A stretch of DNA of 11,181 bases. Source: an uncultured Asticcacaulis sp. GTDB lineage: Bacteria > Pseudomonadota > Alphaproteobacteria > Caulobacterales > Caulobacteraceae. A program made the translations under genes and the position numbers. The stretch covers positions 1 to 11,181 of the forward strand of contig CAMLPZ010000134.1 in the NCBI GenBank assembly GCA_946482045.1, given 5' to 3'. Positions 6,137-11,181 of this stretch are shown here, piece after piece (positions within the stretch are counted from its first letter, which is position 1; each line of letters begins with the position of its first letter). The notes below the pieces were generated by a model, which was not told the origin of the DNA, did no database searches, and was given only the letters and a program-made list of their open reading frames with translations.

Positions 6137-7048
6137 TCAGTTGCGGGCGCTCTTGGGTATATGCGCCGTAAAGCGCGCCATTTCGATTTGCGCCGGGACA
6201 GAAGACGGCAGGTGCCGTTCGGGCACAGCGGCCAGGGTTTCCAGCTTTTCCGGTGTTTCGGGCTCGATCAGGATGCAGGACAGCGATGGCAGGGACAGGG
6301 CGTAGCCCAGGCACAGCTCCTCGGGCGTCCAGTCAGGCGTCTGGTGCAGGAAGGCGTGGGTGCCGGCGCCGGCCAATGGATTGGCGGGCTTGCCACCAAA
6401 GAAGCCGCGGCGCGCTGGCTTGGGCACGACATCGGACTCCTTGCGGTATATTTCCGGAAAGAAGTCGCAACCGATGACGCACAGGTCGTGACGAATGGCG
6501 AAATCGATCTCGTGGCGCTTTTCCCAGGTCGAATCGATATCGAAGCTTGTCTGGATAACGTTGAATGCCCCGCTTTCCACCAGCGGCCTGATTTCACCGA
6601 CTTCGGCGGTGGCCCCCAGGTTACGGACCATGCGCGCCCGTTTCAGGTCCTTCAGGAACCGGAGACTATCCCCCGGCATGAAGCCGACGCCGGGTTGCAC
6701 GAACGTCAGTAGGTCGAGCCAGTCAAAGCCTGAGTCCTTTATGGCGCCCCGTAAACTTTCTTTCAGACCCGGCATGGTGTAGCCGGCGATATCTCCCGGC
6801 GCGCCCGGCGCGTCAGGCGTCAGGCTGATGAACAGCAGTTTGCGGTCGACCAGCGAGAAGATGGCGGCCATACGGCGCAGGAATTCCAGGTCCAGGCCAT
6901 CGAAATGATAAATATTGATGCCGTTTTCAAGCGCGCCCATGATCAGCTTCTCGGCCAGGCCTAAGTTGCGGGCGAGCTTCGCTGCCGACAGCCTCAGTCC
7001 CAGGGCCGACAGGGCGATTCCGGAATGTCCAAACGGGCGGTAACGCAT
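6137..7048 (-). CDS. Aldo/keto reductase-like protein with degenerate catalytic tetrad
   Basis: This encodes 303 residues from the start at 7048, where MRYRPFGHSGIALSALGLRL matches the usual AKR N-terminus. An in-frame ATG at 7105 would add 19 residues, and neither start has a clear Shine-Dalgarno. The AKR barrel is recognisable: GINIYHFDG (43-51), DWLDLLTFVQPG (109-120), RNLGAT (142-147), IQTSFDIDS (165-173) and a C-terminal LIEPETPEKLETLA. The tetrad, however, appears lost. His48 stands where the catalytic Asp is expected, Asp53 where the Tyr is, a Ser near 75 where the Lys is, and Val117 where the His is. It therefore probably does not reduce carbonyls in the usual way. The intact frame and sensible codons argue against a decayed pseudogene. 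It is divergent from the DUF4910-like gene across about 105 bp, so the two may share a control region. It may be a binding or scaffold protein. Confidence 0.8.
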   Translation of the reverse strand: MRYRPFGHSGIALSALGLRLSAAKLARNLGLAEKLIMGALENGINIYHFDGLDLEFLRRMAAIFSLVDRKLLFISLTPDAPGAPGDIAGYTMPGLKESLRGAIKDSGFDWLDLLTFVQPGVGFMPGDSLRFLKDLKRARMVRNLGATAEVGEIRPLVESGAFNVIQTSFDIDSTWEKRHEIDFAIRHDLCVIGCDFFPEIYRKESDVVPKPARRGFFGGKPANPLAGAGTHAFLHQTPDWTPEELCLGYALSLPSLSCILIEPETPEKLETLAAVPERHLPSSVPAQIEMARFTAHIPKSARN

Positions 7049-7153
7049 ATGATCAGATGGCCCGACTTGCGTTAAAAGCGCATTAAGAATGATCTTCGCG
7101 CTCATCGAATTTTAACGGTGAAGCTTGAGTTTGTTACCCGAACTGGAGCTTTC

Positions 7154-8491
7154 ATGGCTTACGACATGCAGCAAAACGATCACGCGCGGCTCGATACGCT
7201 GTATGACCGCCTGTTTCCGCTTATGCGCTCGATCACCGGCGAGGGGATCGAGCAATCGCTGCGCATCATGGCTGAGGCCATGCCTCTCGACATCTTGGGC
7301 GTCGCGTCAGGCACGAAGGTCTTTGACTGGGAGACGCCGCCGCAATGGAACTGCCGCTCGGCCTGCCTGACCGGGCCGGACGGCGAGGTGATCTGCGATA
7401 TCGGACAATCCAACCTGCACGTCGTAAACTATTCCGAAGGCGTCGACCGCGAACTGACGCTCGATGAACTGCAACCGCACCTGCACAGCCTGCCGCACCT
7501 GCCGGACGCCGTGCCCTATGTCACCAGCTATTATAACCGCACCTGGGGCTTCTGCCTTAGCCACAATCAACGCCAGGCATTGAAGCCGGGTATATATCGC
7601 GTCCAAATCGACGCCGATTTCAGCGCCGGACGGGTGCCCTTGGCCCATACCTTTCTCGATGGCGACAGCGAGCGCGAAATCCTGATCTCAAGCTATCTTT
7701 GTCATCCATCGCTGGCCAATAATGAACTGAGCGGGCCGCTTGTGCTGCTGGGCCTCTATCATCGCCTGAAGGCCTGGCCACGCCGTCGTCACCGTTTTCG
7801 CTTCGTGCTCAATCCGGAAACCATCGGAAGCCTGTGTTACCTGCACCTGCACGGCGAAGAGCTGATGGCGCGCATGGACGCTGGCCTGGTCCTGACCTGC
7901 CTGGGCGGCCCGGGCAGCCTGACCTATAAGGCCAGTCGCCGTGAGACGGCTGTGGTCGATCGCCTGGCCCGGCACTGGCAGGAGCGGGGAGAGGCCTTAC
8001 GCTTAAGGCCTTTTACGCCGGTCAGCGGATCGGATGAGCGGCAATACTGCTCGCCCGGATTTAACCTGCCCGTCGGCCAGTTCGCCCGTTGTGCCTATGG
8101 CGACTATGACGGCTATCACAACTCGCTCGATAGCAAGGATTTCATGACCATCGAAGCTTTGGTCCAAAGTGTCGATGAGATCGAAGTCTTTTTGAAGCAA
8201 CTGGATTGGGTCGGACCATGGATGAACCTGTCGCCCTATGGTGAGCCGCAACTGGGGCGGCGTGGGCTCTATCCCAACATCAATTCCGCCGCGACCTGGG
8301 GCGCCAGCAGCGACGAGGTCTTCGATGGCCGCAAGATACTCGAGCGTATCCTGACGGTGTTAAACTACAGCGATGGCGCTCACGACCTGATTCATGTCGC
8401 CGACAAGGCGGGCTGTTGCGTGCACGACCTTCTGCCGGTCGTCGCACGGCTTGAAGATGGCGGGCTAATCAAGTCCGCATTGGAAACTTAG
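7154..8491 (+). CDS. DUF4910-type aminopeptidase-like protein with C-terminal winged helix
   Basis: This encodes 445 residues. The ATG at 7154 has GGAG (7145-7148) five bases upstream and is preferred over an in-frame GTG at 7118. It resembles proteins called DUF4910 or aminopeptidase-like domain protein: an M28-like zinc-peptidase fold with an inserted beta domain and a C-terminal winged helix. Visible landmarks are WNCRSACLTGPDG (inserted domain), YLCHPSLANNELSGP with His184, LNPETIGSLCY with Glu222, SGSDERQYCSPGFNLPV with Asp294 and Glu295, and YHNSLDS with His322. These are plausible metal ligands. The region about 375-445 (RKILERILTVLNYSDG, ending VVARLEDGGLIKSA) fits the winged helix. 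There is no signal peptide, so it is cytosolic. Relatives are common in surface-polysaccharide and nonulosonic-acid clusters. Their substrate is unknown to me; removal of an acyl or aminoacyl group from a sugar precursor is a guess. The formyltransferase gene follows 48 bp later, probably in the same operon. Confidence 0.85.
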   Translation: MAYDMQQNDHARLDTLYDRLFPLMRSITGEGIEQSLRIMAEAMPLDILGVASGTKVFDWETPPQWNCRSACLTGPDGEVICDIGQSNLHVVNYSEGVDRELTLDELQPHLHSLPHLPDAVPYVTSYYNRTWGFCLSHNQRQALKPGIYRVQIDADFSAGRVPLAHTFLDGDSEREILISSYLCHPSLANNELSGPLVLLGLYHRLKAWPRRRHRFRFVLNPETIGSLCYLHLHGEELMARMDAGLVLTCLGGPGSLTYKASRRETAVVDRLARHWQERGEALRLRPFTPVSGSDERQYCSPGFNLPVGQFARCAYGDYDGYHNSLDSKDFMTIEALVQSVDEIEVFLKQLDWVGPWMNLSPYGEPQLGRRGLYPNINSAATWGASSDEVFDGRKILERILTVLNYSDGAHDLIHVADKAGCCVHDLLPVVARLEDGGLIKSALET

Positions 8492-8539
8492 CGGCGCATC
8501 GCTCAAAAACAGGCCGGGAACAGCACATTGAATCCGCAC

Positions 8540-9334
8540 ATGAAAGTCGTCTTTTTAACGGGCTCGCATCCGCGTCATGCCTTCATGGCGCGTAGCCTGT
8601 CGGCCGCAGGTGTCCTGGCCGGCTTGGTGATTGAACAGCGCGAAAACTTCATTCCGGAGCCGCCGCTCGATATCGCGCCTGAGACGCGGACGCTTTTCCG
8701 CCGGCACTTCGCCGCGCGCGATGACGCCGAACGCCGCTTCTTCGACGGCAACGTGCTGCCGAAGACTGCGCGGCACGACGTCACCATGGATACGCTCAAT
8801 ACGCCGGAGACGGTGGCCTTCATCAATAGCCTCAAACCCGATCTCGTCCTGTCCTATGGCGTGCACAAGTTGACGCCCGAGACTCTCACAGGGATAGACT
8901 GTCCGCGCAAATGGAACATCCACGGAGGGCTGTCGCCATGGTATCGCGGCGTGACGACGCACTTCTGGCCGAGCTACTTCCTTGAGCCGCAGATGACGGG
9001 CATGACGGTGCATGAGACAACCGAGGCCATTGACGGCGGCGCCATCATCCACCAAAGCGTCGCCGAGCTGGTGCGTGGCGACGGCCTGCACGACCTGGCC
9101 TGCCGGGCGGTGACGGCACTGGGACAGGAGATGCCGCAATTGATGCGTGTTGTCTCTGACCGCAATGGCAGGCCCCCGCACAAACAGGGCACGACCGGCC
9201 GTATCTGGCGCTCAGTCGACTGGCGGCCGGAACACCTGCACCTGGTCTATGAAGTCTACGCTGACCGCATCGTCGATCACTATCTCGACGGCCGTTTCGC
9301 GCATACCGAGCCAAAGCTGTTCCGGCAGTTTTAA
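8540..9334 (+). CDS. Formyltransferase of the methionyl-tRNA/sugar N-formyltransferase fold
   Basis: A 264-residue cytosolic protein. The start at 8540 (MKVVFLTGSHPRHAFMARSL) begins at the first strand of the Rossmann-type fold. A TTG at 8528 in the same frame, with GGGA eight bases before it, is a real alternative that would add four residues. The catalytic triad of 10-formyl-tetrahydrofolate transferases is visible: Asn126 and His128 in WNIHGGLSPWYRG, and Asp165 in TTEAIDGGAIIHQ. The His-Asp spacing of 37 is close to that of E. coli Fmt. The protein lacks the full Fmt C-terminal tRNA-binding domain, and fmt normally sits with def, so a sugar-amine N-formyltransferase of the kind acting on nucleotide-linked amino sugars is more likely. 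It lies directly after the DUF4910-like gene, which supports a two-gene modification unit. The exact acceptor cannot be read from the sequence. Confidence 0.88.
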   Translation: MKVVFLTGSHPRHAFMARSLSAAGVLAGLVIEQRENFIPEPPLDIAPETRTLFRRHFAARDDAERRFFDGNVLPKTARHDVTMDTLNTPETVAFINSLKPDLVLSYGVHKLTPETLTGIDCPRKWNIHGGLSPWYRGVTTHFWPSYFLEPQMTGMTVHETTEAIDGGAIIHQSVAELVRGDGLHDLACRAVTALGQEMPQLMRVVSDRNGRPPHKQGTTGRIWRSVDWRPEHLHLVYEVYADRIVDHYLDGRFAHTEPKLFRQF

Positions 9335-9374
9335 TCCGACGTTCATCGCGGGTTCAAGCGCGTAGCCGTATGTT

Positions 9375-9402
9375 TTGACGGCGGCCCAAGCTGCGCTATA
9401 GT
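9375..9402 (+). promoter_or_regulatory. Housekeeping-type promoter for the small exported protein
   Basis: TTGACG (9375-9380) and TATAGT (9397-9402) are 16 bp apart. The extended GCTATAGTTAAC fits the Caulobacter vegetative pattern of TTGACG and a GCTA-containing -10. Transcription would start near 9409, leaving a short leader that holds the Shine-Dalgarno AGGGG (9416-9420). Confidence 0.65.
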
Positions 9403-9427
9403 TAACGGATCAAACAGGGGCGATGGA

Positions 9428-9898
9428 ATGGACAGCAAGCTGAAAACAGGAGCGGCCATGGGTATCGGGATTGTTCTGGCGATGTCGCTGATCACTCAAG
9501 CCAATGGCCAGACCTGCGACCGCAATTACGATGCATCGCTGAAGCGAACCGTCGCATCGACTATATCGGCCGTGGCGGGCAACAACCCGTCCGCGCTTCT
9601 GAACCTGATCAGCCCGGACGGCGTGACCATCGGCGCGGAGGGCGCCTTCGTTTCGCGCGCGACCCTGGCCAGCCAGTTTGCCGCGAAGACCGGCTATTAC
9701 TGCGATCTGTTTGCTTGCGGCGGCAAGGTGGGCGTCATGCGCCGCTTCTTCCGCAGCGGGCCGACGGACGCGCAACTGGACGAAACCAACCTGCGCGCCA
9801 CGGTCTTCGTCAACGCGAATACGAATGACGAGCTGCAACTGAGCTTCAGCTATACGACCCGATGCAAGTGGGAAATCACCGGTATTGGAACGCTTTAG
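9428..9898 (+). CDS. Small exported protein with four cysteines, function unknown
   Basis: This encodes 156 residues, starting at 9428 with AGGGG seven bases upstream; a nearby ATG at 9423 is in another frame. The signal peptide has K4 and K6, a core GIGIVLAMSLI and likely cleavage after ANG (residue 27), giving a mature protein beginning QTCD. Four cysteines, Cys30, Cys92, Cys97 and Cys146, all in the mature part, could form two disulfides. The region SAVAGNNPSALLNLISPDG followed by strand-rich segments (LRATVFVNAN, LQLSFSYTTRCKWEITGIG) suggests a helix followed by a curved sheet, somewhat like an NTF2-like or cystatin-like fold. That fold suggestion is weak. It has its own good promoter. 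Its stop lies 5 bp from the purL stop on the other strand. I do not recognise the family. Confidence 0.85.
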   Translation: MDSKLKTGAAMGIGIVLAMSLITQANGQTCDRNYDASLKRTVASTISAVAGNNPSALLNLISPDGVTIGAEGAFVSRATLASQFAAKTGYYCDLFACGGKVGVMRRFFRSGPTDAQLDETNLRATVFVNANTNDELQLSFSYTTRCKWEITGIGTL

Positions 9899-9903
9899 GC
9901 AGT

Positions 9904-11181
9904 TTACGCCTTGCCCGCCATATAGGCCGGCAGCCAGTGCTCGTTAGTCTCGCGCAGTTTGTCCAGGCTCAGGCAGAGACCGGCATAGGTCAGGTCCGAA
10001 CCCGTTGCGACGCCGATAACGGCGGCCTTGACGTCGGCTTCGGCAGCTTGTGCTGTGACCAGGTGCGCGGCGGCTTCATCGACCGCGATCAGGTAGCGCG
10101 CCTGATCCTCGGCAAAGCCGAAGACGTGGTCGGCGTGATCTGTCGGGTTCTTGAGCTCAAGACCGACTTTAGATGCCAGCGCCATATCGACCGCGGCCGA
10201 CAGCAGCCCGCCATCCGACAGGTCGTGGACGCCCTTGGCGACGCCCGACTTGATCAGGCGGCGCACCAGGGTGCCGTTGGCCTTTTCGCATTCCAGGTCG
10301 ACCTTGGGCGGGGCGCCGTCTTCACGGCCCAGCACTTCGCGCAAATAGAGTGACGAACCCATCTCGCCCTTGGTCTCGCCGATCAGGATCAGCACCTGTC
10401 CATGGCGGACGGCATTGAAGCCGACGCGCTGATCGTAGTCCTTGAGCAAGCCGACGGCGCCGACGGTCGGCGTCGGCGGAATGGCCTGGCCGTTGGTCTC
10501 GTTGTAGAGCGAGACATTGCCCGACACGACCGGGAAGGCCAGTTCGCGGCAGGCTTCGGCCATGCCGTCGATGGCGCGGACGATCTGGCCCATGATTTCG
10601 GGCTTTTCTGGATTGCCGAAGTTCAGGTTGTCGGTGATGGCGATCGGCTCGGCGCCGACGGCGGTCAGGTTACGCCAGGCTTCGGCGACGGCCTGCTTGC
10701 CGCCCTCATAGGGGTTGGCCTTGACGTAGCGCGGCGTGCAGTCCGACGTGACGGCCAGGGCCTTCTTGGTGCCGTGGACGCGGACCATGCCGGCGTCGTG
10801 GCCGGTGGCGCTGTCAGACAGCGTGTCAGCCATCACATGGCGGTCGTACTGTTCCCACAGCCAGCGCTTGGACGCCTGGTCGGGGCAGGAGATTATCTTC
10901 AGCAGGGCGTCGTTGAGATCGTGCGCCGGCACGTCGGCGGCGTTCAACTCTGGTTCCTGAGCCGGCTCAACCCACGGACGGTCATAGAGCGGTGCATCGT
11001 CCGACAGCGGCGACAGCGGCAGGTCGCAGACGACCTCGCCCTTGTGCTTCAGGACGATATGGCCCGACGTATTGGTTTCGCCGATGACGGCGGCGTCCAG
11101 ACCCCACTTCTCAAAGATGCGGTAGCCGTCATTCTCGCGGCCAGGCTTCAGGATCGCCAGCATGCGCTCCTGCGATTCGGA
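9904..11181 (-). CDS. purL: Phosphoribosylformylglycinamidine synthase subunit PurL, C-terminal part
   Basis: The visible part is 425 residues, running off the right edge; the frame continues through the last bases as SESQERMLAILKPG, so the ATG at 11163 is internal and not the start. Full-length small-type PurL is about 740 residues, so roughly the N-terminal 40 percent is missing. PurL makes formylglycinamidine ribonucleotide from FGAR, ATP and ammonia supplied by PurQ, with PurS as the third subunit, in step four of purine synthesis. Diagnostic segments are ITDNLNFGNPEKPEIM, VVSGNVSLYNETNGQ, VGAVGLLKDYDQRV, KGVHDLSDGGLLSAAVDMA and a normal C-terminus ending AYMAGKA. It looks intact within the window. 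Its stop is 5 bp from that of the converging small-protein gene. Confidence 0.98.
   Translation of the reverse strand, partial: SESQERMLAILKPGRENDGYRIFEKWGLDAAVIGETNTSGHIVLKHKGEVVCDLPLSPLSDDAPLYDRPWVEPAQEPELNAADVPAHDLNDALLKIISCPDQASKRWLWEQYDRHVMADTLSDSATGHDAGMVRVHGTKKALAVTSDCTPRYVKANPYEGGKQAVAEAWRNLTAVGAEPIAITDNLNFGNPEKPEIMGQIVRAIDGMAEACRELAFPVVSGNVSLYNETNGQAIPPTPTVGAVGLLKDYDQRVGFNAVRHGQVLILIGETKGEMGSSLYLREVLGREDGAPPKVDLECEKANGTLVRRLIKSGVAKGVHDLSDGGLLSAAVDMALASKVGLELKNPTDHADHVFGFAEDQARYLIAVDEAAAHLVTAQAAEADVKAAVIGVATGSDLTYAGLCLSLDKLRETNEHWLPAYMAGKA

Noticed and set aside
6161..6712. Plus-strand open frame (183 codons) opposite the AKR-like gene
   Set aside because: It is antisense to a gene with clear AKR features and resembles no family.

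Overview
The window looks like chromosomal DNA of an alphaproteobacterium, most likely of the order Caulobacterales (an Asticcacaulis- or Caulobacter-like genome). The reasons are the moderately high GC content, a GSH-dependent formaldehyde pathway, a stand-alone rpsD, a TTGACG/TATAGT promoter that fits the known Caulobacter housekeeping promoter pattern, and weak or absent Shine-Dalgarno sequences at several starts. The genus is inference; no rRNA or tRNA is present to confirm it.

Layout, left to right. (1) 1-1784: formaldehyde detoxification. The last 45 codons of S-(hydroxymethyl)glutathione dehydrogenase are followed by a nested inverted-repeat element (147-304). Then come S-formylglutathione hydrolase (fghA) and, sharing an ATGA stop/start with it, a small exported protein of unknown function. 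(2) 1884-3206: a CNNM/CBS/CorC-type inner-membrane protein. (3) 3203-3985: rpsD (ribosomal protein S4) with its own promoter candidate, a structured leader and a terminator. (4) 3986-4117: a spacer with a 16-base imperfect palindrome and a strong stem terminator shared with the converging gene. (5) 4116-6066, minus strand: an exported HExxH metallopeptidase-like protein with a helical-repeat tail, preceded by a CGFS monothiol glutaredoxin (grxD). An 8-bp inverted repeat lies between them. (6) 6137-9334: an aldo/keto-reductase-like protein that appears to have lost its whole catalytic tetrad (minus strand), divergent from a DUF4910-type aminopeptidase-like protein and a sugar-type formyltransferase (both plus strand). 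(7) 9375-9898: a strong promoter and a small four-cysteine exported protein. (8) 9904-11181, minus strand: the C-terminal part of purL, running off the right edge.

Most genes are housekeeping. FrmA and FghA act in sequence: the S-hydroxymethylglutathione adduct is oxidised to S-formylglutathione, which is then hydrolysed to formate and glutathione. GrxD and S4 are general functions, and PurL belongs to purine synthesis. The least ordinary part is the 6137-9334 block. DUF4910-type proteins and formyltransferases of this type are usually found in surface-glycan or nonulosonic-acid loci. Here the pair sits alone among housekeeping genes, opposite a pseudo-AKR. This block is the best candidate for an undescribed small system, though its function cannot be fixed from sequence alone.
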